DNA of 64,000 bases. Source: Maniola hyperantus. Lineage: Eukaryota > Arthropoda > Insecta > Lepidoptera > Nymphalidae. How positions within the stretch are numbered: the stretch's first letter is position 1; each line of letters opens with the position of its first letter. The DNA lies in assembly GCF_902806685.2 (NCBI RefSeq), contig NC_048536.1, forward strand, positions 1,736,001-1,800,000, read 5' to 3'. This document shows, piece after piece, positions 32,881 to 43,604 of the stretch. Under the pieces are notes generated by a model. That model worked only from the letters and a program-made list of their open reading frames with translations, was not told where the DNA came from and searched no databases. The position numbers and the translations under genes are program-made.

Positions 32881-34086
32881 ATGGCGTCCCACCATTCCAA
32901 CTCGAGCAACATAATTTCAATTGAAAAATTGGAAGGCATTTCCAATTGGGTGAATTGGAAGTTCGCCATCAAAATGTTACTTACTCTGGACGGATTATGG
33001 AACTGTGTCGAGGGCACCGACCCCGACTTAGCACGCGATGGTCGCGCGCTTGCTCGCATCTGTTTAACGATTCAACCTAACCTATATCAGCTCGTTCGAG
33101 ATGTTACGACCGCAAAAGATGCCTGGAAAAGATTGTCAGACACTTTCGAAGATAAAGGTTTGTACAGAAGAGTACTTCTACTGCGACAATTACATCGTGT
33201 AGAATATAGCAACTTTTCAAATATGTCTGATTACATTGAAGGCGTCATGAAGCTAGTCGCACAGTTATCCGATATTGGGAAAGTCATTGACGATGAAGAG
33301 ATAGCTGAGATATTATTGTCGGGTCTGCCTGAGGACTTCAATGTTCTTGTTTCAAGTCTTGAGACTGCGAGCTTGACGAAGTCACTCTCAAGTGAAGTTG
33401 TTCGCACTCGCTTACTTCAAGAGGATCATAGGCGTAATAATAATTGCAATACTGAGAACTTAGCTTATGAAGCCAACAATAGAAAGAGAACTAACAAGCT
33501 TGTTTGTACTTACTGCAAAAAGACTAATCACACAGCTAGTCGATGTTTCAAGAAAAAACGTGATGATGTGAAGAAAAAGGAAGAAGATCAACATACATTG
33601 TATGCAGCTGCGTACTCCACTTTCCATCTAAACGAGTTCATCATTGACAGCGGAGCCACTGCTCATATGTGTGCTCACTCAACATTGGTCGAGGATGCAG
33701 TGAACAAGAAGTGTACCATTTCAGTGGCCAATGGGCAAGAATTACATAGTGAAATGGTTGGTAGGACTACTCTTTCAAGTAATGTTTCTCTTAGTAATGT
33801 TTTATTTGTGCCTGATCTTTCAAATAATTTAATATCCGTCAGTGAGATTGCTAGTAAGGGTTATGTTGTAGTTTTCCATAAGAATTGTTGTATCGTATAT
33901 AGTGATTGTAAAATCACAGGCAACCAGGTTTTAACTGCTAATAAAACTAATGGGTTATATAAATTTAAGTTGCAAGATCGGTCCGACCCTATAGTAGGTC
34001 ATTCTATGTCCCTTCAGTCTAGGCAGGGAACCATGAGTGCCAATGCTGCAGCTTGTGTGTCCATGAGTGTGACACACAGCGTTTAG
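32881..34086 (+). CDS. gag: Copia gag-protease ORF
   Basis: 401 codons from the ATG at 32881 (after the 5' LTR) to the TAG at 34084-34086. The N-terminal half is a Copia-type gag (EKLEGISNWVNWKFAIKMLL, then WKRLSDTFEDKG). A CCHC zinc knuckle at residues 209-222 (33505-33546) has C-x2-C-x4-H-x4-C spacing. A basic stretch follows, then the aspartic protease motif FIIDSGATAHM with the catalytic D near residue 256. The frame continues into the protease/pre-integrase linker and ends prematurely. In intact Copia elements gag, protease, integrase and RT form one polyprotein. This ORF could still make capsid protein and protease. An upstream non-ATG extension reaches into the LTR and is not counted. 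Confidence 0.9.
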   Translation: MASHHSNSSNIISIEKLEGISNWVNWKFAIKMLLTLDGLWNCVEGTDPDLARDGRALARICLTIQPNLYQLVRDVTTAKDAWKRLSDTFEDKGLYRRVLLLRQLHRVEYSNFSNMSDYIEGVMKLVAQLSDIGKVIDDEEIAEILLSGLPEDFNVLVSSLETASLTKSLSSEVVRTRLLQEDHRRNNNCNTENLAYEANNRKRTNKLVCTYCKKTNHTASRCFKKKRDDVKKKEEDQHTLYAAAYSTFHLNEFIIDSGATAHMCAHSTLVEDAVNKKCTISVANGQELHSEMVGRTTLSSNVSLSNVLFVPDLSNNLISVSEIASKGYVVVFHKNCCIVYSDCKITGNQVLTANKTNGLYKFKLQDRSDPIVGHSMSLQSRQGTMSANAAACVSMSVTHSV

Positions 34087-36605
34087 GTCACCTGAATTTT
34101 AAAGGTATGTACATACTTGGTGGTGGCAATCAGTGTGTTGGTGTTGTTTTTCAGTGTGAAGATAACGTACCAGGCAGCGGCGTCTCCTGGCTTACTGGGA
34201 AGATGCTTAAGTCATCGTTTCCTACGTCAAGTGCTGGACGTGCTGCTAATCCACTAGATCTGATCCACAGTGATGTATGCGGCCCGATTCAAGTGAGCAG
34301 TTGGGGAGGAGCCTGCTACTTGCTGACTTTGGATATCTTATGAAGAATAAATCGGAAGTAAGTGCCCATTTTATTAATTTTATAAATGTAGTTGATGAAC
34401 AAACTGGTTTGCAAATTAAAGTTTTACGTACTGACAATCTTAGTATGGAATGTTGTAATAATAATTTATCCAATTACCTTTAGGAAGGCATTATTCACAA
34501 GACCTCCGTGCCTTATTGCCCTCATCAAAAATGGGTTTGCTGAGCGTGTTAATCATACAGTTTTTTGTGAAAGCTATGGCCTTTTTTACAGGATTCGTGT
34601 CTGTGTGAATGTTATTGGGACAAAGCTGTTAGGATGGCTATTTATTTAAACAATATGTCTCCGATGAGTGCACTATCAGATAGAATACCTGAATCTGAGT
34701 GGACCGGATCTGTATTGATCTTCGTCACCTCTGTGTTTTTGGCTGTATAGCTTATTTACTTGTACCTGATGAAAAACGGCGCAAGCTTTATGCTAAGGCG
34801 AAGGAGTATGTATTTGTAGGATATTGTGAAACGTGCAAGGGTATCGTCTGGTCGACCCGCTAGATCCTAAAAAGGTTATTTATTGTAGAAATGTTGTTTT
34901 TCTTGAGGATAAATTATATGCAAAGGATGCCAATATGCTGAAAGCTTATAGCAGAAGAGCCAATTTTAATGTTTTTGTCAATTTTATCAATAATGACAAT
35001 TTTATGAATAATGATAACATTACATAATATGAGGATAATTGTATAAGTGATACCTGTGATATTAGCTGTGATAATAGTTTTAATAATAATGAAAATTTAA
35101 GAAATAGTATTATTAATAATGACCAGTCTAATAAGTATGTTTCGGTTACAGATGTGACTGCAAGCGAAGATTCTACTGAGGATGTTGATGATGAGGCTGA
35201 GGTGCTATCTGGCACTGGGACCACGCTGTCGCCCTCTTTATCCTCGAGGAGGAGAGCAGATTACGTCGGAAGTGTTCGATGTGTCTATCTCTCGCCCTAT
35301 ATGGAGTACCCGAGGTATTTGTAGACTTCCAGTGCTGTCACCACTGTCGGATGTGTACCGTACTGTACGTGAAGACTTTACTGAGGATGTCGATGATGAG
35401 GCTGAGGTGCTCTCTGGCACTAGGACCACGCTGTCGCCCTCTTTGTCTCGAGGAGCAGAGCGGATTACGTCGGAAGTGTTCGACGCGTCCATCTCGCTCC
35501 GTACGGATTACCCGAGGTATTGTACCTGAGCGTTTTAAAGATTATCACTTATCTTCATTATTAGCTGGTGTAAGTATATCAGATGAGCCTTAATTCTCCT
35601 GAGAAGGATGAATGACATAGAGCAATTAGATGTAAGTATGACTATGATTAAAAAGTCTGGGACTTCGTAGATCGTCCTAGGAATGTAAATGTAGTCAAAG
35701 ACGAATGTCTTTTTAAAGAAAAAGTTTGATGCAACGGGTAGATTCATGAAGTTCAAAGCTAAACTAGTTGCCTGTGGTTATAGCCAAATAGAAGGCATTG
35801 ACTATGCCTATACTTTTGTACCTGTTGTTAGGCATTCAACTTTGTTTTTTTCTTTTTGATCAGTTTGATTATATAAAGTGTTTACTATATAAGTTCAACA
35901 TATGCGTGAATGTAAGCATGTAGCCACACCTTTGCCTGTCGGCTGCAAGCTAGATAAGTCGGAGAAATGTACTTTAGAAAATGATGAATATAAGTATAGA
36001 GAACTGGTAGGTTCGCTTATGTATATTTTGTCTGTATGTACTCGTCCGGATATATCGTATGCCTGCAGTCAGCTGAGTCAGTATAGTACGTGTTTTGATG
36101 CGTGTCATTGGCGCGCTGCTAAGCGAGTACTTAGATACTTGGCGGGAACAATTAGTTTGGTTCTTTTCTTTAAAAAAACCAATAATTGGAATAATTGGCC
36201 TTCGCAGACGCCGATTGGGAGAATGACTTATCTGACCGCGAGTCATATACTGGCTTTGTCATAAAACTTGGTGAAGATGTTATCAATTGGTAGGCTATAA
36301 AATAATGATGCACTGCCTTGTCCAGCACTGAAGCTGAATATTTTGCAATCAGAGATGTGTGCAAGGACGTCAGTTTTGTTAACAATTTCTTATCTGAAAT
36401 TTTTGACAAACGCTTTGATGTCACTGTAAACAATGATAATCAAAGTGCATAAAAATTGTTGCTACATAAATTTAATACATGAAGGAAAAATAAATGTAAA
36501 ATGTAAGTCAACTGATCAAATGATTGCTGATGTTTTTACCAAGCCATTGTGTTCACAGAAGCATCGCAACTTTGTAAAATGTTTTAAATTGAAATGTTGT
36601 GATTA
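34060..36605 (+). pseudogene. pol: Degraded Copia pol (integrase, RT remnant, RNase H)
   Basis: Recognisable pieces in shifting frames: pre-integrase RLGHLNFKGM (~34085), integrase start DLIHSDVCGPIQV (~34257), a further integrase piece (HFINFINVVDEQTG, ~34368), and an ERVNHTV remnant (~34544). Then come an RT N-terminal piece (FMKFKAKLVACGYSQIEG, ~35745), the KELVGSLMY-like/RPDISYA segment (~36000-36060), RNase H FADADWENDLSDRES (~36202) and SSTEAEYFAIR (~36320), and the terminal ADVFTKPL segment (~36525). Between ~35850 and ~35900 the RT palm, including the YVDD-type catalytic motif, is absent. Several frameshifts and stops separate the pieces, so no functional polymerase is encoded. Confidence 0.9.
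35166..35530 (+). repeat. Imperfect tandem duplication inside Copia pol
   Basis: A unit beginning GAAGATTCTACTGAGGATGT at 35166 recurs at 35371 as GAAGACTTTACTGAGGATGT, period 205 bp, with many substitutions. It lies in the linker between integrase and RT. The two copies have diverged, unlike the LTRs. Confidence 0.85.
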
Positions 36606-36737
36606 AATTGGTAGACTAATGTTTTGACTATGACACAAGTTGTATTTTGTTTTTAATGCTTATGACTAATGTAAAACTTGTGCTGTTATGTAATATTAGT
36701 TAGCCTAGATGCTTTTCTTGACAAGAATGAGGAGCAG

Positions 36738-37017
36738 TGTTGGAAAATGAATGTATCCATTCTTATTTTGAACGCATTCTTGCCATAGACAAGCTTAATA
36801 CAAATGACATTTGACTTTTGGTTTGGACTCTCTCTTGTCTCTGGCCGCCATTCGATTTACACGTAGCTTTTTGTATTCCTCATTGTTAAATAATTAATTA
36901 ACTAATTATAATGTGATTCTTATATTAAATTAGTGGCTCGACTGCTTTGAAGCATTTCTGTTTTTCTTTCTTCCAAAATCACGCGTCACACTACGCATAT
37001 CTGCCCTCTGCTGAACA
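36738..37017 (+). repeat. Copia 3' LTR
   Basis: Identical to the 5' LTR. Preceded by the purine-rich tract AAGAATGAGGAGCAG (36723-36737), a likely polypurine primer for plus-strand synthesis. Followed by GTTTT. Confidence 0.95.
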
Positions 37018-37364
37018 GTTTTCATTGAAACAACTCGAGAGGTGTTTTTATCAGTGACATAAGCTATCCGCAAATCGTTTTACTACTCATATTAATTAAA
37101 ATAAAGTTATGAAAGGGATTAAAAAATGCTATAGTAATTCTTCTGCTAGATTAGAAATCAATTATTAATTTTAGAAGCTAGTATAATAGTATAAAAGCAT
37201 TTTTAGATTAATATAAGTCTCATAAGTAGGTACTTTTAAAAGAATATGACGTGATGACTCTTTCATTAGTAGGTTTGATGCACAGAGTACATTAAATATA
37301 GAGGTATACTAACACTGTGAAATGAGAATCACAGAGTACTTTTTACATTTTAAGTAAATAATTA

Positions 37365-37752
37365 AATATCATTGCTTTAACGGTGATGGAAAACATCGTG
37401 TGGAAACCTGCATGCCTGAGAGTTCTCCAAAATGTTATCAAAGGTGTGTGAAGTCTACCAATCCGCATTTGGCCAGCATGGTAGACTATGGCCAAAACTC
37501 TTCTCACACTCGAGAGAACCGTACTCTATAGTGAGCCAGCGACAGGCTGAACATAATAGTATACCTTTGACTCCTTTGAGAACAATATGGAGAACTCTCA
37601 GGCATGCAGATTTCCTCATGATGTTTCCTTCACCGCTAAATCAAGTTAAGTATAATTAATTGTTTAAAACGCACATAACTCTTAGAGATGCGTACCTAAA
37701 ATTGAACCCCCAACCTTCAATTATTCAGAGGTGGACAACCTAACCACTAGGC
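37365..37752. mobile_element. Two SINEs in inverted orientation
   Basis: A plus-oriented 3' portion (GGTGATGGAAAACATCGTGT to GAGCCAGCGACAGGCTGA) is followed at ~37575 by a minus-oriented copy whose head (AGCCTAGTGGTTAGG complement) ends at ~37752. Confidence 0.75.
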
Positions 37753-37874
37753 TCTTCGGGGGACTTCTAAAATTATTCCCCAAAGTAATGTCCAAAAGTC
37801 AAATCATTTTCTGATTTAATTGATTTAGCTTTGGAAATTACTTTGGAATTTAAATTATTTAGGCAAATAAAACA

Positions 37875-38019
37875 ACAGTTTGATGATTTTTTATGTTTTC
37901 TTTTATTAAAGTAGATTCGATTCTGACATCTTAATTATATCACCATCAGCTTCTTATAAATCTAATCTGGCACCGTTCATTATTTTATTTGTCTCTGCAC
38001 GGGGTCCAAGAGCTCGAGT
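37875..38019 (-). terminator. Probable 3' UTR and polyadenylation region of the minus-strand gene
   Basis: Follows the TGA at 38020 on the minus strand. It contains AATAAA hexamers close to 37992 and 37906, followed by AT-rich sequence. It is not obviously repetitive. Confidence 0.3.
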
Positions 38020-38087
38020 TCACAACATATCCCAATCCATATCTTTGTCAGGATGAAGAAATGAATGCAGCACTGTATCACCTTTGC
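38020..38087 (-). CDS. Tentative terminal coding exon of the minus-strand gene
   Basis: The acceptor TTTTTTTCAG precedes 38087. The frame reads KGDTVLHSFLHPDKDMDWDM then L and TGA, an acidic, aromatic C-terminus. The joined model is about 64 residues (61 with the shorter middle exon). Downstream on the minus strand are two AATAAA motifs (near 37992 and 37906), as expected for a 3' UTR. Function unknown. More exons may exist. Confidence 0.4.
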
Positions 38088-38146
38088 CTGAAAAAAAATT
38101 ATGATAACTGAGTAAGTGACCACTGACTGTGTTGCTTAATCTATAC

Positions 38147-38194
38147 CACTAGGCACTACCAGCTTCTGTTTAGGTATGACGTTGTCTGCGAAGA
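38147..38194 (-). CDS. Tentative internal exon of the minus-strand gene
   Basis: On the minus strand an open segment encodes FADNVIPKQKLVVPSG. It is bounded by acceptor CTAAAG (exon from 38194) or TCTTCGCAG (exon from 38185), and by donor G|GTATAG at 38146. Either acceptor keeps the phase left by the exon at 47623-47701, and the donor phase matches the terminal exon. No family recognised. The intron to the first exon would be about 9.4 kb and full of repeats. Confidence 0.33.
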
Positions 38195-38199
38195 CTTTA

Positions 38200-39110
38200 G
38201 AATCAGTGTATATGGTATCTTTATTACTAATTTAGCTAATCCAAATTGTTTCTTTAAATATTTGTGGTGCGAAGGAGTAAGAAACATCCAAACTTTCATA
38301 TGAAGAGCAACGTTTTAGGCAGCTCTAGATACATAAGGAAACATACTCGAGAAAGCACTTGTAGTGTGGAGGTACTTACTATGAAGTCATAACCACCAGT
38401 AGCAATGGACTCAATTTGTATAATAGGTACTTTATGAAACGCTGTTAAAACTCCTCTAACTTTTCGGAGTTTAATACCATTGTAACAACTAAATATCACT
38501 TGCTTAGCTGTGAAGGAAAAGGAAGATCGTGAGGAAACCCGCATGAGAGCCTTTACTTGTATTGAATGATAACGTTTGTTAACTTACGAGTTCTAACTTC
38601 TACCACACATCGTCACACAACAACTTCTCGAAGCAGCCACAGTCCGTCAATAAGGGTCCCAATACTTAGGCAAATCAGTGCCCAGGCATTTGCGTATAAG
38701 TTCAGTGAGAAAAACTAAGTCTCCGGAGTCCGAGGAGCAAGCAAAGTTGCAGAATTAATCACAAAAAACAAACGGGTAAACTAAGGAAAAACAACAAAAA
38801 ATTGTACTCTGTGGTCTGGGGTTCTAAATAGTTAGGTACCACAGACTAACTACTTATTTGTAATAAGTAACGTAGCCAAATTTAGGAGACTGTTATGTCC
38901 ATGTAAATTGCTAGATTACCAAGTGATTACCATAGATATTCGATTTAGTCGGGTTATAAATAGGTCCGTGCTACCAATACGTCATCAAAATGTCGATAAT
39001 GACCAATTGCGATATAGTGCATTAGTCGTCCGCGATAGCAAATTTATCAACTGTAACGATCACGATTCTTAAGGATATTTCTATTGCGATGTCACATGTC
39101 AGTTTACGGC
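38200..39110. other. Intergenic/intronic, repeat-poor
   Basis: Only a SINE scrap at 38455-38545 (AACTTTTCGGAGTT, GTGAAGGAAAAGG). Possibly intron of the tentative minus gene. Confidence 0.4.
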
Positions 39111-39112
39111 AA

Positions 39113-39520
39113 TCGGCCCGCTGAATCGACGATATGTCAAATATTAGGCTATGGTGACGTACAAATAGGGCACGTTGCGACTTGCGACCAAAACAAAACG
39201 TCATGGATCCGCCAAATGCTTGTGACAAACAGTTGGTCGATTTCGTAACACCCGCTGCGCGATTGCGAGGGATTGACAGCTACAATATCACGATCGCAAT
39301 CACCTCTGATTGGTTGACGCTCGCACACTATTGGCTGCAATGCATTGTTGCAACAAGAATCGCACAAATTCAGCCAATCAGAACAAATGAGATTGTAATA
39401 AGGATTGATGCAGGTTTTAGACACTCGCCCTACTGCATCAACCATTATTACAATCTCAATTGTTGTGATTGGCTGAATTTGTGTGATCAGTCAGTCAGTC
39501 ACCTTTTCCTTTTATATATT
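39113..39520. mobile_element. MITE-I edge and MITE-B copies
   Basis: 39113-39165 is MITE-I; 39250-39425 is MITE-B in reverse, followed by a second partial MITE-B (39430-39485) joined to a family A tail. Confidence 0.65.
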
Positions 39521-39765
39521 TAGATCACTAAGAAATAAAATCTATTTATGTAACAAAACTAAGGTCCTCTGCCGGTCATCGACACATTTCATTCATGGCA
39601 CCCAAATTGGCTATCTTATCAGACAGTGCTGCGGCTTCCCTCGTCTGTAATTAGATAAGGCCCCACTATACCTACTATCCCCTACCACTAAGTAATGGCA
39701 CTGAAGCCTATCTAGTGGCTTAGTTTTACAGTTGGACACACACAAAGTGCGGCAAGACAAGAGTG

Positions 39766-39913
39766 AACTAGAGTGAATGAGCTCTCGGTTTGATCCTGAA
39801 TCGATGTCTGTCAAATATTAGGTACTAGATGATGCCCGCGACTTCGTCCGCGTGGAACGAGGTTTTTTAAACCCCGTGGGAATTCTTTGATTTTTTCTGG
39901 GATAAAAAAGTAG
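39766..39913 (-). mobile_element. MITE-I edge and family B 3' part
   Basis: GAGCTCTCGGTTTGATCCTG, then GATGCCCGCGACTTCGTCCG to GGGATAAAAAAGTAGCC, where a LINE begins. Confidence 0.6.
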
Positions 39914-40165
39914 CCCCTTGAATAACCCCATGTTGTAATCTAGTGGGAACACCGCTGATGGGAGTTGGTTCCACAGTTTGCATGTGCGTGGAAAGAAGGA
40001 TCTGGCACCACGGACGGTCGAAGTGCACCAGACACCCAGGTGGTGAGGGTGAAATTGCTTACGGTGGCGCCAGGTGCGGTTGGAGAAAAAGAAGGGTGGA
40101 AAGAAGTCAAAAAGCTCTTCAGAGCACTCCCCGTTATAAAGGCGATAGAACACGCATAACGAGCC
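39914..40165 (-). mobile_element. LINE RT C-terminal fragment
   Basis: The minus frame reads FHPHHLGVWCTSTVRGARSF, FPRTCKLWNQLPSAVFPLDY, as at 5451-5768, extending further 5' (LYNGECSEELFDFF). It interrupts family B. Confidence 0.75.
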
Positions 40166-40636
40166 GTTTTGACTTTTAGTGTGACAAGAAGCCTGCCTCA
40201 GATTTCTCAAGTTGATCCATCACAAATAGAATTCGCGATCACCCTAATAATATGATGCACACACCAAGTTGCACCAGAAATGCTTGGAGTTAAATAACTT
40301 TATAGCTTGTACGGCGTCGCATATAGGTACAATATACATGCATGGTCGGCAGTCAACAGATAAGTCCGTGTTATCAGGCGCTAGCTATCGAGGGTCAGGC
40401 ACTCCGGCCTGTTTACAGACGACATGCGCATGCGGGCAGCATATGACGGACTTTTGGAGCCACGTACCACCAGACTTATATGCGCCTGTAAGGCTCTTGA
40501 CAGTCTTTTTTAGACTTCTTATTATGACTTTTCTGCGATGAAACTTGAAATATTTCGGACTCTGTGTCTGCAGAAACCTGGGAACCTAAGTCTGGTAACA
40601 GGAAAAGCGGAAAGACAAAGACTAGATAACGTATAG

Positions 40637-40945
40637 CCGTGATAGCCTAGTTGTTAGGACGTCCGCCTTCTGGACGTGGAGGTCGCGGGTTCGATCCCGG
40701 GCAGGCACCTCTAAATTTTCGGAGTTATGTGCGCTTTTAAGTAATTAAAATATCACTTGCTTTAACGGTGAAGGAAAACATCGTGAAGAAACTTGCATGC
40801 CTGAGAGTTCTCCATAATGTTCTCAAAGGTGTGTGAAGTCTGCCAATCCGTAATTGGCCAGCGTGGTAGACTATGGCCAAAACCCTTCTCACTCTGAGAG
40901 GAGACCCGTGCTCTGTAGTGAGCCGGCGATGGGTTGATCATGATG
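40637..40945 (+). mobile_element. Full-length tRNA-derived SINE, 13-bp TSD
   Basis: AGATAACGTATAG at 40624-40636 and 40946-40958. Head GATAGCCTAGTTGTTAGGAC, B box GGTTCGATCCC, end GATGGGTTGATCATGATG. Confidence 0.93.
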
Positions 40946-41240
40946 AGATAACGTATAGAGGTACGGTGTTAATTCTGAGGTTTTTGACATGTCTCTTGCA
41001 GGGTAACCTTAAGTTGTTGGTAACGGGAAAAATGGAAAGACAAAGGCCCAGATGACGTATAGACTATAGAGATAGGGCGCTGATTCTGTAAGGGTTTTAT
41101 TTAACATTTAGCAACTCCATGCAAGTTCAGCACGTACGATGAACCTTGAAATATTTCTGAACTACTTCTTAACTTAACCTGGAAACATTGAGAAGTAGTT
41201 GGTCACGGACAAAATCGAAAGACAAAGACCAATATGAGGT

Positions 41241-41474
41241 CTTCTTCTTCTACTCGAATCGACGGTCACCTCAAACACGGGCAGCCCAAAATGTCTCAAC
41301 TGCGCTCGGATAGCTCGGTCTTAAAGGTGGCTTTCACTAGTCTTTTCACCACGATGCGATGGCCACCTTTCCTACTTGTCTGTTTTTGTAGTAGGTACTG
41401 CTTCCAGGGACGCCGGGTGCTTGTGATCGGTATAAAACTAAGCACCACGCGGGGTGGCTCTTTTCATGTTCCTG
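41241..41474 (-). mobile_element. Retroposed insertion with 10-bp TSD
   Basis: AATATGAGGT at 41231-41240 and 41475-41484. It begins CTTCTTCTTC on the plus strand, so the tail is (GAA)n on the minus strand; the body is unrecognised. Confidence 0.8.
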
Positions 41475-41764
41475 AATATGAGGTGTAGACTACAGACGTA
41501 GAGCGCTGATTCTGCAAGTAAGCTCTCAGAAGTCCAGCCTATCAAGCAAACCAAATCAAGAGAGATGTGCAGAAGTTGTGGTATCATACACCAGCTATTT
41601 AGATGCGTTTATAGATTTTATTACTCGTATAAATATGTGTTATGGTTTGTTTAGTTTACACATTAGTGAGGTTCGGCTGGGAGTCAATGTCACACAATTA
41701 CCTTGCCAAGTGCCAGCACCTCACACCTTAAGGTTAAGGTTACTACAGACGTACGGACTGGTTT

Positions 41765-41972
41765 TTTTTATAGGTACAAGCCCTTGACTTCCTTATCTTA
41801 CCTAGTCTAAGAAGTCTGGAAGGGGTATGGTAGGTTTTACTAAACCCATACCACTTTGGATTCTACAGCTACACGGCATTGTGCCGGAACGCTAGATCGC
41901 ATGGCGGCACGACTTTGCCGGAAGGGTGGTAACTAACCACAGGCGAAACCTCCCACCAGACAAAACCTGTTG
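41765..41972 (-). mobile_element. SINE2 copy
   Basis: AGCCCTTGACTTCCTTATCT to ACCTCCCACCAGAC. Confidence 0.7.
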
Positions 41973-42010
41973 TATTAACTCATCTTAAGCACATCAAAGG
42001 CGTTAATTTT

Positions 42011-42601
42011 ATGGGCCGACTTTACTTACGAGATTCGGTAAACGATTCGAGATTGAGTTACGACAGTAACGGCAAATCAATACACTATTCGGGATACGGC
42101 GAAAGTTTTGTGTTTGGCGAATTTTTAAATAAGTTTGGCAAATCAGCCGGCCGTCAGACGACATTCTATGACAGCGAACAGTTCCCCCTGTGGTGTATTA
42201 AGGCAATTGTCAATGTTTACGTGATTGATAATCTCATAACCTTATGTAATCCTATCATAACCTTACAGACTTTACTAGAGGAGGCTCCAGAGACCGCAGG
42301 TATAGATAGTTCAATCCACGAAGACACGCCCCACTATTTTTGGTGCGGGGAAACCACGCCTAATTTATCTTCTTGTGCATGTGCTCACATCGCTGATCGA
42401 TGCGTTACGACTTACGATAGAACTCACACTCTAACAGTACACAGCATATTTGCATTGCAACCGATTGGGACAAAGAGTGGGCCGCGTCATCATGGATTGA
42501 ACTATCTAGAACTGCTGCCAAGTTGGCACGTATGTAGGTGGCCTTCCAGCCGGAACTGGCCAATCTGGGGCTCCTTTGATCTAAAAATCAATAAATATTG
42601 A
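42011..42601 (+). CDS. Unrecognised 196-codon ORF, coding status doubtful
   Basis: An open frame starting ATGGGCCGACTTTACTTACG. Residues GKSIHYSGYGESFVFGEFLN arise from DNA that recurs at 61920-61970 next to the 40-bp minisatellite, so the N-terminal part is repeat-derived. No domain, signal peptide or membrane segment recognised. It could be a fragment of an unidentified transposon. Longest unexplained ORF outside Copia. Confidence 0.25.
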   Translation: MGRLYLRDSVNDSRLSYDSNGKSIHYSGYGESFVFGEFLNKFGKSAGRQTTFYDSEQFPLWCIKAIVNVYVIDNLITLCNPIITLQTLLEEAPETAGIDSSIHEDTPHYFWCGETTPNLSSCACAHIADRCVTTYDRTHTLTVHSIFALQPIGTKSGPRHHGLNYLELLPSWHVCRWPSSRNWPIWGSFDLKINKY

Positions 42602-42824
42602 CCGATATATAAACCCACTGTATAAATAAATAAGCCTTTATATATTTTAAATGCGGCTATCGGGTATGGTTAATCTGTTTGTTGGTTTACTGATGTGGAG
42701 CGGGCAAAGTCCTTATTTATGATAGGTGTTACCTGCGACTCCACTTGCATAGTATTTTAATTTTACCCTCGATTGTATAGAGTTAGAACTGGTAGGTAAT
42801 TATTATTAACTCAGTCAGTCAGCG

Positions 42825-43140
42825 ATGGAGAGAGCTATGCTTGGAGTTTCTCACGTGATCAAATCAGAAATGAGATGATTCGTAGGAGAACCAGAGTATC
42901 CGATATAGCTCAGCGGGTTGTGAAGCCGATATGGCAAAGAACAGGGCACATAATTTGAAAAACCGATAGCGGTTAGGTTCCCAAGGCGCTGAAAGGGAAA
43001 CCTCACACCCCAAAGCGCAGCATTGGAGGACCCCTACTACGTAACGGACGTCATCCGATAATCCAGGACAGTAAATCCTGACGCTTACGTACAAGGAGGC
43101 CAAGCCCCAAATGAAACGGGACAAGGACAAGAGAAAGAAG
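42825..43140 (+). pseudogene. Decayed RTE-type LINE RT C-terminus
   Basis: RAMLGVSHVIKSEMR and similar pieces in shifting frames align with RAMRMLGVSLRDKIRNEE at 16800. Frameshifts throughout. Confidence 0.6.
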
Positions 43141-43424
43141 ATTATAAGATTCGATTCGATGCTTCACTAATCTCTTCACGTGAGAATACGGCAGGTAAAA
43201 GATAAACACAAATATTATGCCTCGTTACTTACAGGTTATTCATTTTACAGATAACGTGGGTGTCAATGCACGCTTTGAAGGAAAACAAATAAATACGTAG
43301 ATACTTAAAAATTTAAGTAAACAAGTGATTTTATGAGCGCTCTACACTAGCGCGAATTGGGACTGCGAATTTGCTCGCGATTCGCGCGTGAACATTGCGC
43401 GGCAAAAAGGTGCGTACTGACCGG

Positions 43425-43595
43425 AGGTCGGGGGTACGATCCGGGCACGCACCTCTAACTTTTCGGAGTTATGTGCGTTTTAAGTAATTAAATATCACTT
43501 GCTTTAACGGCGAAGGAAAACATCGTGAGGAAACCTGCATGCCTGAGAGTTGTCCATAATGTTCTCAAAGGTGTGTGAAGTCTACCAATCATCTA
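43425..43595 (+). mobile_element. SINE, truncated both ends
   Basis: GAGGTCGGGGGTACGATCCG to GTGTGTGAAGTCTACCAATC. Confidence 0.75.
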
Positions 43596-43604
43596 GTTTT
43601 GTAT

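Larger units (their letters stand above)
32564..37017 (+). mobile_element. Copia LTR retrotransposon, complete ends, defective pol
   Basis: Two 280-bp LTRs (32564-32843 and 36738-37017) read identical base for base, start TG and end CA, and are flanked by the 5-bp duplication GTTTT (32559-32563 and 37018-37022). Inside are gag with a CCHC knuckle, a DSGAT protease, then integrase, RT and RNase H pieces in Copia order (integrase before RT). The internal region is only about 3.9 kb. The RT catalytic portion is missing and pol frames are broken, so it is non-autonomous. Insertion looks recent. Confidence 0.95.
40541..41530 (+). repeat. Imperfect tandem segment with two insertions
   Basis: Related blocks GAAAC(T)TTGAAATATTTC, GGAAAGACAAAG(A/G)C, (A/G)GCGCTGATTCTG recur about every 270 bp once the SINE (40637-40945) and the insertion 41241-41474 are removed. 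Origin unknown. Confidence 0.55.

Noticed and set aside
38380..38441. Extra exon of the minus gene (FHKVPIIQIESIATGGYDFI) with acceptor AACAG and donor GTAAGT
   Set aside because: It joins in phase to the first exon but leaves phase 0, which does not fit either downstream exon (phase 1 needed). Kept out unless transcripts show it.
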